Part shown: positions 1 to 10,172 of the stretch, piece by piece
How the letters are laid out: each line of letters starts with the position of its first letter
How positions within the stretch are numbered: the first letter of the stretch is position 1
Source of the DNA: Salpingoeca rosetta
Lineage: Eukaryota; Opisthokonta; Choanoflagellata; Craspedida; Salpingoecidae
Assembly: GCF_000188695.1 (NCBI RefSeq)
Contig: NW_004754928.1
Span: 1,162,442-1,217,966, forward strand
DNA: 55,525 nt
Direction: 5' to 3'
Notes under the pieces: generated by a model
Databases searched by the model: none
The model's input: only the letters and a program-made list of their open reading frames with translations
What the model was told of the DNA's origin: nothing
Position numbers and translations under genes: made by a program

Positions 1-434
1 ACACATGCGCACCAAGAATACGCTCCGCGGCGATGATGACGGAGAGGTAGCTGAGGATTGTTCTGTTGGGCGTCGACATGATGAGCAAACCACCGGGGCG
101 CACCAACCTGAAACGTGGTCGGACGATGAGAGCAAGACACGAGGAAGGTGGCGTGAGGTCAGTATGAGGCGGGGGCGGGATAGACTTCAGCAGCAGCAAC
201 AACAGCAGCACGGTCAAACGAAACAACAACTGAACCTTACTTTGCGAGGCCCGCAACAAAGTGGTCGACGTCTGTCACGTGCTCCACAACTTCCAGACAG
301 CAGACTGCGGTAAAGGGGAGGAGGTGTGATATTGTGAGTGAATGTGTGTGTGTGTGTGTGTTTGTGTGTGTGTAGACGTGTGTGCGTACGTACATGCGCC
401 CTCTCAGCATGATGCGGTCATCCAACACACACAT

Positions 435-483
<49 letters not shown>

Positions 484-1629
484 ACGCACCGACGTCAAAC
501 TGCCTGTGCTGGGCAACGAGGTCATCTGTCGTGCCATGGATGTACTCGAGGTCGAGCCCCATGGCCTTGGCGTGCACGCGGCCAACAGGCGGCGTCTCCG
601 GCGTGGAGTCAACGCCAACAACATCCGCCCCTGCGAACATGGCAAGGCACTCGCTGGTTATGCTTGGCGCAGCACAGAATGCAAAAATGAAAACAAGGAG
701 AAGGGGAGGGGTGCTGTTGATGAAAGGCGGTATTATGTGCTTCGTTGCCTGTGCCAGGGATGCTCACCAAGATATGCCAGGTGCTCTGCGACGATGCCGG
801 CGCCACAGCCAACGTCCAGCATCGTTAGGCCCCGGAGCGGAGCATCGCTTGGAGGCGAGAGGGTACCAGCCGCCACCTGCGACAGCTTGGCACAGTAATC
901 AATACCTGCGTCCTGTACCTCTGCACGTGTTGAAGGGCGGGTGGGGCGTTGCATTAGATTCAGGAGGAGATAACCAGCCGTGGCGGCAAGCGTGAGATTA
1001 CAGCCAATGTTAGGCAAGCTTTCACACAACGGCACGTACAACGAGAGACACAAACGAGTTTTCTCAAACGCATGGGCCTGTACTCAGGCGCATACACAGT
1101 CATACGCATACACACACACGCGCGCGCATTTGCACAGTCATACGCAAGCACACACACACACACAAACACCGTCATACACACACACACACACACACACAAA
1201 CACCGTCATACACACGCACACGCATGCGTCCACTCACGCTGAAGATGAGAAGAGTACGAGGCGCAAAGGTCTTCAAGCCTGGATGGCGATAGGGTGTCTT
1301 GGCGTGCAAAGTGGTGGAGGGTTTGCTGAGTAATGTACTTGACGCGCGCCGGGTTCATGTGATGCAGTGGGCGCATGGGCCCATTCAAGTCCCACCACTC
1401 CCGTGCCACCCGAGACCATGTCGCCTGGTCCTGGTTGTCAACAAACAAACAAAGGCGCACAGCAAAGGAAAGAGAAGCGCGCAGAAAGGAGTTAGTGATG
1501 GGACGGCTATTGTTCTTCCCTGAGCCCCTCAACGGCGAGAAGTAACAACCACAAGGCAGCGTGCAGGCGTGTTACCTTGTCGTCCACAGTCGAGGTCGTG
1601 GTTGGCGTGGAGCGGTGCACTGCGCTCAT
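1..1629 (-). CDS. COQ3: Ubiquinone biosynthesis O-methyltransferase (COQ3-like), 3' part missing at window edge
   Basis: Six exons on the minus strand: 1576-1629, 1238-1430, 768-920, 490-630, 241-304 and 1-107 (continues outside). All joins have GT-AG ends and compatible phases. The protein starts near a STVDDK segment, then has the COQ3 hallmark EWWDLNGPMRPLHHMNP, the SAM-binding motif I LDVGCGAGIVAEHLAYLG, the acidic motif ADVVGVD, the EVVEHV motif and LVRPGGLLIMSTPNRTILSY, all in the order known for COQ3. The family methylates both catechol-type hydroxyls of the ubiquinone precursor on the matrix side of the mitochondrial inner membrane, with S-adenosylmethionine as donor. The start at 1629 is the first ATG in frame with exon 1; a mitochondrial targeting peptide is not obvious, so an upstream exon is possible. 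Introns 2 and 5 carry (GT)n tracts on the sense strand. Confidence 0.9.
425..483 (+). repeat. (CA)n array in COQ3 intron
   Basis: On the sense (minus) strand this is a (GT)n tract lying just inside the donor of the intron 305-489. Confidence 0.95.
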
Positions 1630-1772
1630 GTCTGTTCTTTGTTGCGCACTGTTGCCTTTGGCTTGAAAAGTGGCGCATATCATTCACAACTCTTCCCGAC
1701 TTCACACCAACACAAACCCCAAGAGCAAGCAAGTCGAAGCTTCCTCCTCCTCCTCAGCACTTCATCATCAAA

Positions 1773-2564
1773 ATGGCGGGTGTTGTCCTTTTCAGAGCTG
1801 TCTTTGTCGTGTTCTTGGCTGTGTGCGCGTGCAGTGTTGAGGCCATCACCACACCACCAACACCAAACAGGGCCAAGCTGGCGCAAGATGACAGCGGCGC
1901 CGTGCACATCAACTCGAGTGACCCAGCGACCCAGCCCGTGTTCCTGAATGGCGTGAACGTTGTTTCGGAGATGCAAACGCTGCGTGGAACCGTGGTGGCA
2001 CAACAGAGCATGATTCAGGCGTACCAATCAACGGTGCAAGCACACCAGAGCATGATCGCAGCACAGAACAGCACGCTTCAATCCCAGCAGAGCACGATCG
2101 ATGCTCTTCGAGGCAGGGTGTGTGAGGCGACTGCCAGCACGTTCGGACAGCTTGGCTCAACAACAGCCAAATGGCGTGGCGGTGTATTGGCGAACAACGG
2201 CCTGATCTACGCGGCACCATACAACTCGCCTTCTGTGCTTATCATCGATCCCAGAACCAACACCGCTGACACAACCACGATCTCCGGACTCGGAACAGAC
2301 ATCCTAAAGTGGGCGGGTGCTGTGCTGGCACACAACGGCCTCATCTACATGTTCCCAGCAAACAGGGAGACGATGCTCATTATCGACCCCGACACCAATA
2401 CCGCTGACACCACAAGCATCCACTCGCTTGGCTCCGGTCAACGCAAGTGGTACAGCGGTGTGGTGGCTGACAACGGACTCATCTTTGGCATTCCATTCGC
2501 TGCGGGCTCTGTGCTGATCATTGATCCCAACACCAACACAGCCGACACCACAACTGTTGTGTGA
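1773..2564 (+). CDS. Secreted beta-propeller family protein, truncated to three blades
   Basis: 263 residues. An N-terminal signal peptide (hydrophobic FRAVFVVFLAVCACSVEA) is followed by the family cap (AVHINSSDPATQPVFLNGV), then a glutamine-rich stalk with repeated QQSxIxA units (about residues 70-110), a single cysteine, and only three propeller repeats of the form KWxGGVLAxNGLIY...SVLIIDPxTNTADTT. Intact paralogues have seven repeats and end in cysteine; this one stops after blade three with VV, so a closed ring is impossible from this gene alone. Bases 2268-2554 are identical to 8065-8351 of the next paralogue, and the reading frame is lost just beyond that tract. It is probably a recombination-derived truncated gene; whether it still makes a product is unknown. 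Confidence 0.75.
   Translation: MAGVVLFRAVFVVFLAVCACSVEAITTPPTPNRAKLAQDDSGAVHINSSDPATQPVFLNGVNVVSEMQTLRGTVVAQQSMIQAYQSTVQAHQSMIAAQNSTLQSQQSTIDALRGRVCEATASTFGQLGSTTAKWRGGVLANNGLIYAAPYNSPSVLIIDPRTNTADTTTISGLGTDILKWAGAVLAHNGLIYMFPANRETMLIIDPDTNTADTTSIHSLGSGQRKWYSGVVADNGLIFGIPFAAGSVLIIDPNTNTADTTTVV
2268..2554 (+). repeat. 287-bp perfect direct repeat with 8065-8351
   Basis: Read side by side, these bases match 8065-8351 without a difference and diverge at both ends. The tract covers the end of blade 1 through blade 3 of two propeller paralogues that differ at many positions elsewhere. This fits gene conversion or unequal crossing-over; the two copies flank the left decayed PARP-like block as direct repeats about 5.8 kb apart. 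Confidence 0.9.
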
Positions 2565-2794
2565 AATGCTGACTCAGCTTTCACACAACATACCCAACCA
2601 CTTGCATGCATGCAATCTTACATCAACTTGCACGCATGCAAGATGGCTGCCACGTGTACTTGTTGTTCACCTGTCTCACTTGTTGTTCACCTGTCTCACT
2701 TGTTGTTTGTTCACTTGATGTTTGTTTGATTCATTCACCTCTCGTCTTGTCTACTTTCACATTACACTACTTACACTACCGACATCTCGGTACA
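2565..2794. other. Breakpoint region with short tandem repeats
   Basis: About 230 bases without a gene, between the truncated propeller gene and the start of homology to 49810 onward. Around 2655-2725 a unit of about 21 bases (TTGTTCACCTGTCTCACTTG and variants) is repeated two to three times. The region marks the edge of the duplicated block. Confidence 0.6.
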
Positions 2795-5004
2795 ACAGGA
2801 AGAGCGCCGTCTGAAGTGACAGAAGCAGCGCCCGTGCTTGCGGTATAACCGGCATCAGCACCAACGCCTTCTTGCGCAGCCGCTTCAGCTCGCTGTCCAG
2901 CAACCAACTCCTTGGCCACGGACATGGGCACCTGGCACACGTAGCGTGTGGGCCGGATGTGGGCGATGGTGCGGAACGTCGACTCCATCGTAGGGATGAC
3001 CGTCTGCATCACATCGCGGCGGCCAGCCACCATCCATCCACACATTGCGCTCAGTGGGCGTGCCAATCACGTCCTGCGGCGCAACGTAGCTCACCACGCC
3101 GTCCTGCTTGCGGCACAGCGTGCGGCTGGCCTTGGTGAGATAGTTGAACAGCTTGCGCTTCAGGAAGGTGACGTCTGCCTCGGACATCTCCGGCACGTGC
3201 GACGTGTCAATGACCGGAAGGTCGAGCACGTGGCACAGGTACTCCTTGAGGGTGTCCTGCACCGCGTTGTCAAACGCCGTCAGCTGCCGCTGCATGCCCT
3301 CCACGGTCACGGGCACGCTCGAGGCGCACGCGTCCCTGTCCTCCGCGCTGGGCTTGCACACATACACGCGGAACTTCGGGCCAGCTCCAGCAGCTGCGAA
3401 TGTAGGAAGCGGTATTGCATGCCCGTGACGCTGATCGTTGTCTGCGACTTGATGTTGGCGCCGACGGTGCTGTTGATGTAGCTGAGCCCGCGCTCCCTGT
3501 CCTGATCCAGGTAGTAGTACAGCGAGTACTCCAGCAGCATGGCGCCGTCCAGGTCGCACGTGTGTATCAGCGCCTGCTGGGGTGCCACGGGCGATGCGAT
3601 GGGCGGGGTGCTGGTGACGGGCGGCGGCCGCACAAACTCCACATCCCGCATGGCCCCGTGTGTCGTGTCTGCGTAGGGCAGCAGGCCAAGCGTCGGGTAG
3701 CGCACGAGCTTGAGGCCGTAGTCGTTCAGCACGTGCTCCATGATCTTGTCGTCGCCCAGCACGCGGTCGCTGCGGGCACACGGGTGGAAGGTCGGCGCGA
3801 GTAAGCTTGCAAGCAGCTTGGCCTGCGACCACACCAGCACGGCGGTACTGCCCGTGAAGCAGATGCGGTTGCCCATAGTTGCAGCCGCCAGCACATTCAA
3901 GTCCTTGGACACGCTGCTCTTGTTGAATGCGTCGACGAGGTCCGACAGGAGGCCGCCCAGCTTGGGGTCGAGCACCGCCACGTGCATGTCGTTCGGGTAG
4001 CACAGCCGCGCCACAAACGTGTGCGAGACGGAGGTGGCAAACTGCATCTTGCGCACGCACGCATGCGCCGCACGCGTGTCCGTTGTCTCCAGCACAAACA
4101 CGCGCTGCAGTGTGGTCTCAGAGGACGAACTGCGGTTCTTGCTGTAGTCACTGCCAGCATCGCCATCTTTCTTGTACTGATGAGGGTCGTGCACAGCCGT
4201 GGGCTTGGCAGCAACATCATGTGCCTCACTATCACCTCCACCATCCTGCTGCTGCTGTTCCCCTTGTTCTTGTTCTTGTTCAGTTATGCGGGTGTTGGCA
4301 AACGGCTGGATGTGGGACAGCGTGTCCTCGAGGGACTGTGGGATGGGCACAAGCTTCGCCTTGCCACCAACTCAAACGCCTGCACAATGTCGCGGCCCGT
4401 GGTGGGCTTGCTGTGCAAGGTACAGGTGACGACAATGCGGTGCAGCGGTGCGTGCCGCGCCTCCAGACGACAGGCGCTCGCTGCCGTGTCAATGGGCAGT
4501 GGCAGCAGGCTCCGAAACGTCTCCTCGCTGTCGGCAACCCCGTCCACGCTCGCACAGCGCAGGTCCGGGAAGACCTGCAGCGACTGGAAGTTGACGCCGG
4601 CGCGCTCCAGCGTCGCCTGCACGCTGCGGTACGTGTCGGTTGGCCAGGACATGGCGGCAGTCAGGCCTTTTGCTGTCACGCTTCCTGCCTGCCTCGGTCA
4701 GGTAGAACGTGATGCGCTTTGCCTGGCCCGCAACAGGCGCCGGCGTGATGGATGTTGGGGACGCAGGGGAGGAGGACGTGGAGTCCTTGCCCTTGCTCTT
4801 CCAGTTCTTTGCCTTTGGGTCTGGGAACACGTTGAGCTTCGTGCCCAGCACCTCCCGCTGGTCGTACAGGCGGACCATCAGCTCCGCGCTCTCCCGTGAC
4901 ACAAACCTGTTGCAGGGGGAGTTGGTTGGTTGGTTGAGGACGTGGTTGAGGGAAGCGCACGCATGCTCATGCAGAATGAAGTTGCAGGAGCATCTGTGCA
5001 TGCA

Positions 5005-5044
<40 letters not shown>

Positions 5045-7230
5045 TCGCCTACCTGAATATGCCCCTGACGCGGTTGCCGTGCCGCTTGTACGTGTGGGAG
5101 TGAAAGCCACTGTTTGCCTTGGCGAGCGAGGGCAACACCTCCTCAAGACCTTCGGGCACGGGCTCGACCCACACGGACCACAGCTCGTCCGCCGTCCAGG
5201 CGGGGCAGTCCCGGTCGCGGCGGGCCGTCCGCTGCACCTGCCCAATAGGGAAGTTCGTCATCTCCCTCAGGAGGCGCTCGCCAACCTTACGCGTCGCGCA
5301 GCTGCACATGTGTGTGTGTGTGTGTGTGTTTGAGTGAGTTGAGGGTGTATCGGTGCGGGATGTAGACAGGGATTACACAAGCATGATGAGAACTTGACAG
5401 TCGCATCCTCGCGCCATTACCCGTCACCACATGTCGTCATTCCCATCATGATCCTCGCATGCAACAAACACCTCCTCAACCGGTTACAAACCCACAACAT
5501 TACCACATTACTACCACCCCACCCATCACCACCATCACCTCCAACCAGTCAGCAGCAGCTCACCTGACGCGGACCACCTGCCCCTGATGTTCGTCCAGCG
5601 GTGAAATGCTGATGATGCCTGCTGCTTGCCAAGGAGCGCGCGCACCAGCTCAAGCATGCCCATGTGGTACACGAGCACGTCAAACGGCCCAAGCGACGCC
5701 TCCTCTCCATCACCCTCGTCGCCATGTGCCAGTGGTGGTGCTGCTGTTGTGTATGGCTCCGGTTCGTGGCCAACTGGCGGCTGCCGGGTGAATGGCTCGT
5801 TCCGCTGCGCATGGTCGTGGGTGATGATGGGTGACGAGGGGTAAGAAGTGTTGAGAAGGAGAATCGTGCCTTTGGGACCTTACACCCGCCACTGGTGCCC
5901 CTTTCCAAGAGGAAACACGAGCTTCTATCAATCTTCGCTCTCTCATCCTTCAATCCAACACACGCACGCAAGCGCATGTGCACCTGTATCGGGGCAAAAT
6001 CGTTGAGCGGGTCATCCGTGGTGATGCACGCCTGGATGCTGAATCAACAGGCGGGGATTGTGTCCTGTTCGAGCTCGAGATGTTCCAGCGTCGCGCCGCT
6101 AGCAAGCATCAGCTGCGATTGCACAAGGTCACCTGGTGGAGAGAATAAAGGAGGGAGAAGGAGAGGAAGGAGATGATGGAGGAAGTGTCAGTGAGGTGGG
6201 AGGAATGAAGCAGACGAGTACGCCACAAACGTCAAAGTGGGCAAAGTACCATCGACAGTGCTGCTTCAACAGACCACCACAGCTCACCATCCCCGCGTCT
6301 TGGATGCGTAGGTTCACCTCCACGAAACAATGGCTGCACCACATTGCGCACGTTGGGTGATCGGCATGAGCGTTGGGGCAGGTGCGGTAGTGTTTGTCAA
6401 CACAAAACGAGTGCATGCACGCAACACAACGCACCACAACACCTACATCTCCACCCCAACACCCCAACACCACACTGCTACACTGGCTCACCGGCCATCG
6501 GATGTGTCGACGAGGAACTCGACGGTGCCGGTGTTGCGGTGGTTGAGGGAGCGGCCCATCGCAACAGCGTCCTGAGGGCAGGAGAGGGGGTGGGAGGAGG
6601 AATGGAAGGAGAGACGTGGGAGGGAGGAGAGGAAGAGGGTTGAGGGACGATCACAGGTGAGCTGCGTTTGTTGTGACCGCAGCACAAGCACAAGCACACA
6701 CACATGCACATGCACATGAGGCAAACCTGGCAGAGCTGTTGGCGCACATCGGAGGTGCGGGGCAGGGGCAATCTCAACCACCTGAAAACACAAATGGGAT
6801 GCGCGTGTGCATGGGCATGAGGTCGGATGTAGGTGATGATGAGTGCTGTAGATCACTACACAGGTACGCTTCTTAACCACACATACGCGCACACACACAC
6901 ACCTTTTGCTCCTTGGCGATGCAGACAACGTCGTCGAAAGTGAAATGGGCGGCAATGGGGGCTTTTGTCGGGGGTCAGCATGTACGATTCATGAGCCTTG
7001 CAACGCTGCACGGATCTGTGACGAGGAAGGGCGCGTTGCAGGCGAGTGAGTGAGCGAGTGTGTGTATGTGTGCGTATGCGCTTACGTGTGTTGAGCACAC
7101 AAGGCTGAGCAATGCAATGCAATGCAATGTAATGGAATGACCTCACACACACACACGCACCTTTGGATGAACAGTGTATTCTTCAGTCACGATGGCTGCC
7201 TCCTTCACATGTGTTCAACTCACGCCCTTC
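2795..7230 (-). pseudogene. Decayed 5' copy of RRM-macro-PARP-like gene (left copy)
   Basis: Minus strand, closely similar along its length to about 49810-54235. Coding-like exons are recognisable, for example 5049-5300 (ELWSVWVEPVPEG, RRM-like), 4690-4910 (FVSRESAELMVRLYDQREV) and 3300-4350 (a long acidic and glutamine-rich stretch followed by TLQRVFVLETTDTRAAHAC). Compared with the right copy it has a net 7-base loss near 4365, a 1-base loss near 3377, a 4-base gain near 3030, about 19 extra bases near 2895, a 1-base gain in the exon near 6975, a 1-base loss near 5615 and a TGA in the exon near 6055. The macro and PARP domains of the right copy are absent. I infer a non-functional duplicate. 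Confidence 0.8.
7108..7135 (+). repeat. GCAAT pentanucleotide repeat (copy 1 of 3)
   Basis: A short run of GCAAT units sits in an intron of the left PARP-like copy. Equivalent runs of different length occur at 40309-40338 and about 54130-54156, marking the three copies of the duplicated block. Confidence 0.8.
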
Positions 7231-7317
7231 TTCTGCACTGCGTGATGAAGCTGTGTGCCGTGTGTGCTCTGTCCTTGTTGGTCCAGTGATGAGGTGATGA
7301 AGGAAGGCTGAGGGATG

Positions 7318-7342
7318 GATGGATGGATGGATGGATGGAAGG
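7318..7342 (+). repeat. (GGAT)n tetranucleotide repeat
   Basis: About six GGAT units upstream of the propeller gene at 7633. The matching place near 54358-54388 has an interrupted version, so the repeat is unstable between copies. Confidence 0.8.
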
Positions 7343-7559
7343 CTGTCTCAAGGGGTTTCAACGTGCTCCTTTCCACAACATGATGTACACACACAACAGT
7401 GAACTTGCTTGCTTGTGTGTGGCTGGAAATCCAATGCACGATTCCCAACAATCGTCCACAACCACAACCAGCCAAAACGCCACAAACAACCACAAACAAC
7501 GAACCAATCCTGTCTTCTCTTGGTGCTGCGCCTGTCCTGCGAACAGACACGCGAACGAG

Positions 7560-7632
7560 GAAGGAGGGAGGCACACTCCTTCTTCTACTCTTCTTCTCCT
7601 CTCCTCTTCTCTCTTCTTCACCCACTTGGGGT
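7560..7632 (+). promoter_or_regulatory. Pyrimidine-rich leader directly upstream of propeller start codon
   Basis: About 50 bases of nearly pure C and T end a few bases before the ATG at 7633. Very similar tracts precede the starts at 40894, 44925 and 54668. It could be a core promoter or initiator, a translational leader, or an acceptor-like tract; the sequence alone does not decide. Confidence 0.45.
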
Positions 7633-8877
7633 ATGATGGCACCGATGAGAACGATGGGGTGCCTGCAGGCACGTGGGATGGTGCTGCTCCCCGTGCTGCT
7701 GGTGGCGGCGGCAGTGTGCTTTATGCCGCTCATCAGCAGCGTTGTTGGAGAGGTGACGCTGGTGGAGGATGATGCAGGTGCGTTTCACATCAACACGAGC
7801 GATCCAGCGAGCCAGCCCGTGTTTGTGAACGGCGTCAACGTTCATGGGGCGCTCAGCACGCTCATGAGTACCGTGTCGGAGCAGCAGAGGGCGATTGACC
7901 GTGTCCGTGGCAAAGTGTGCACCCCAAGTGCCACGACGTTTGGCCAGCTTAGCTCAACAACATACAAATGGCTTGGTGCCGTGTTGGCCAACAACGGCCT
8001 GATCTACGCTGCACCTCGGAACTCCCCTTCTGTACTCATCATCGACCCCAGCACCCACACACTCGACACAACCACGATCTCCGGACTCGGAACAGACATC
8101 CTAAAGTGGGCGGGTGCTGTGCTGGCACACAACGGCCTCATCTACATGTTCCCAGCAAACAGGGAGACGATGCTCATTATCGACCCCGACACCAATACCG
8201 CTGACACCACAAGCATCCACTCGCTTGGCTCCGGTCAACGCAAGTGGTACAGCGGTGTGGTGGCTGACAACGGACTCATCTTTGGCATTCCATTCGCTGC
8301 GGGCTCTGTGCTGATCATTGATCCCAACACCAACACAGCCGACACCACAACATTGGCTGGGCTGTCGAGCCAGGAATACAAATGGTATGGGGGCGTGCAA
8401 GCAGACAACGGCCTCATCTACTGCATTCCCGTGGCAGCTTCCTCTGTCCTCATCATCAATCCAGAGTCCTTCACAATGGACCTCACGACAATAAGTGGCT
8501 TTGGATCGGACCTGAAATGGTATGGGGGCGTGCTCGCAGGCAACGGCCTGATCTTCACAATCCCGTTTCATGCCACGACCACGCTCGTCATCAACCCGAC
8601 CACCAACATCGCCGAGGAGCTGCCTGTTGCCCAGGGCTCAGGCCCTTCGAAATGGACTGGCGGCGTGCTCGCACCCAACGGCAACATTGTCGGCATCCCC
8701 CTCGGAGCCTCATCGGCTCTCATCATCGATCCAAGTTCAAACACCACTGACACCACAAGTATCGACGGTCTTGCTGGATCCTACAAGTGGTTCGATGGCG
8801 TGCTCGCTGACAATGGCCTCGTCTATGGCATTCCGTTTTCGGCTGAGTCCGTCCTCGTCATCGACCCCGGGTGCTGA
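7633..8877 (+). CDS. Secreted seven-bladed beta-propeller protein, short-stalk form
   Basis: 414 residues, single exon. Two adjacent in-frame ATGs; the first is taken. Order: signal peptide with hydrophobic core LLPVLLVAAAVCFMPLI, family cap (GAFHINTSDPASQPVFVNGV), a short helical spacer (about 35 residues, no QQS repeats), cysteine in GKVCTPS, then seven repeats beginning KW and containing NGLIY(G/A)IP and SVLIIDP, ending LVIDPGC with cysteine as last residue. Blade 2 carries the family signature LIYMFPANRETMLIIDP and blade 6 APNGNIVGIP. No transmembrane helix or GPI signal is seen, so it should be secreted or held by a partner. The exact function is unknown. Blades 1-3 contain the 287-bp tract shared with the upstream paralogue. 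Confidence 0.85.
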   Translation: MMAPMRTMGCLQARGMVLLPVLLVAAAVCFMPLISSVVGEVTLVEDDAGAFHINTSDPASQPVFVNGVNVHGALSTLMSTVSEQQRAIDRVRGKVCTPSATTFGQLSSTTYKWLGAVLANNGLIYAAPRNSPSVLIIDPSTHTLDTTTISGLGTDILKWAGAVLAHNGLIYMFPANRETMLIIDPDTNTADTTSIHSLGSGQRKWYSGVVADNGLIFGIPFAAGSVLIIDPNTNTADTTTLAGLSSQEYKWYGGVQADNGLIYCIPVAASSVLIINPESFTMDLTTISGFGSDLKWYGGVLAGNGLIFTIPFHATTTLVINPTTNIAEELPVAQGSGPSKWTGGVLAPNGNIVGIPLGASSALIIDPSSNTTDTTSIDGLAGSYKWFDGVLADNGLVYGIPFSAESVLVIDPGC

Positions 8878-10172
8878 TCTGCCCATGCGTTCTCTCTTTT
8901 GTTGGTGACCTGGGGACCCTGTTTCTCGTCCGTTCGTGTGTGCGTTCGTTTGTGTTCGTTTGTTGGTCTTTTCCTGCGTGTCGTGCCGTGTGCGAATGCG
9001 CTTTCCACCCTCGTGTTTCTCTTTTGGTTACTTGGTGTCATGTTGGCACGATCCTGTTGGATCGCGGTTACGGCCAACACTTTCACTCCTTCCGCTTCTC
9101 GTGTGTTCTTCCGTTCACCTTGTTTCCTTCCGTTCACCGTGTTTCCTTCCGCTCTTCTTGCATCTCTCCTGTCCCTCGTACTCCTTTCCGTTCCTTCCTG
9201 CTCCTTTCCGTTGCTTCCGTTCCCTGTTTGCCTCGTGTTGCCTCGTGTTTCCTTTTGTTCTCGTGTTCTTCGTCTTCACCTGTATTGTTGTGCCATCCAC
9301 GCCACACACCGGATCACTCAATCATCATCATCATCATCATCATCATCACACACACAAACACATCCACGGAGTTCTGCAGCTGTCACTTCAAGCAAACGAA
9401 ACTGTGACACACGCACCCAAGCACACACCCTCTTCGTTCCTTTACGTTACACAACCACCACACTCCTCCATGACTCTCTTTCTTTGCGTTCACAGCCACA
9501 CGATGTGTACGTCATACTCTGCTGCCCAACATTCCGCTTCTCTTCTGTTTCAATCCTCAATGTAGACCGCGCCAGTAATCAAGATGTGTTAACACGTGTT
9601 TGTACTGAGGTGGGGATTCGATGAACAGAAGAACACATCCCTCGATGAACAGAAGAGCATGTCACTCGAAACAGAGCACGGAAACGCGTCGAATTGACAA
9701 GCACAAGAAGCACATGGGTCGAGCACAAGGGTAACACCAGCATAACAGAGGTGACATGTTGCGGACGCGGGCAAACAATCAAGAAACAAAGCAATTGGCA
9801 GTGAACACACACACACAGACACACGACGCCGAGAGAGAGGCAAGGCGTGGGCACGGTTGTGCGTGGACTGATCTACGGATAGAAGCGCGAATCATTGAAC
9901 GAGCAAATGACGCGCTTCGAAGAGTACAGTGAGCTGACACCAAACACAAAACAGCAGCAAGGAGAGCGCGTGTGGAGAGGATAGGAGGATGGCACAGGAA
10001 GGGAACGCTGGAACAACCACAACAGCACAGCAGCCCCTCTGACAAAAACGCAGAGAGAAGAAATCAAGAGAAGACAAGTAACACTCTTACAGCATGCACG
10101 CAGGAAGAAAGAGCGCTGAATGTGCTCATGTGAGATGGACAGTGCGCATAACTTGACCAGGTGAACACAAAG
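8878..10172. other. Intergenic, simple-sequence rich
   Basis: About 1.3 kb between two converging propeller genes. It contains a stretch rich in TTCCGTTC-like units (9100-9240) and an (ATC)n run at about 9319-9348. Open frames here lack family signatures and follow the low-complexity sequence; I see no gene. Confidence 0.6.

Noticed and set aside
1569..1772. In-frame extension upstream of the 1773 propeller start
   Set aside because: It overlaps the COQ3 first exon region on the other strand and places the signal peptide internally; ATG 1773 directly precedes the hydrophobic core.
8101..8571. Antisense open frame of 156 codons inside a propeller gene
   Set aside because: Similar antisense frames appear opposite several paralogues and mirror the repeat; they are shadows of the sense gene.
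8899..9624. Long plus-strand open frames (up to 241 codons) after the propeller gene
   Set aside because: Rich in Phe, Ser, Cys and Arg from TTCCGTTC-type repeats; no domain, and overlapping frames are similarly open.
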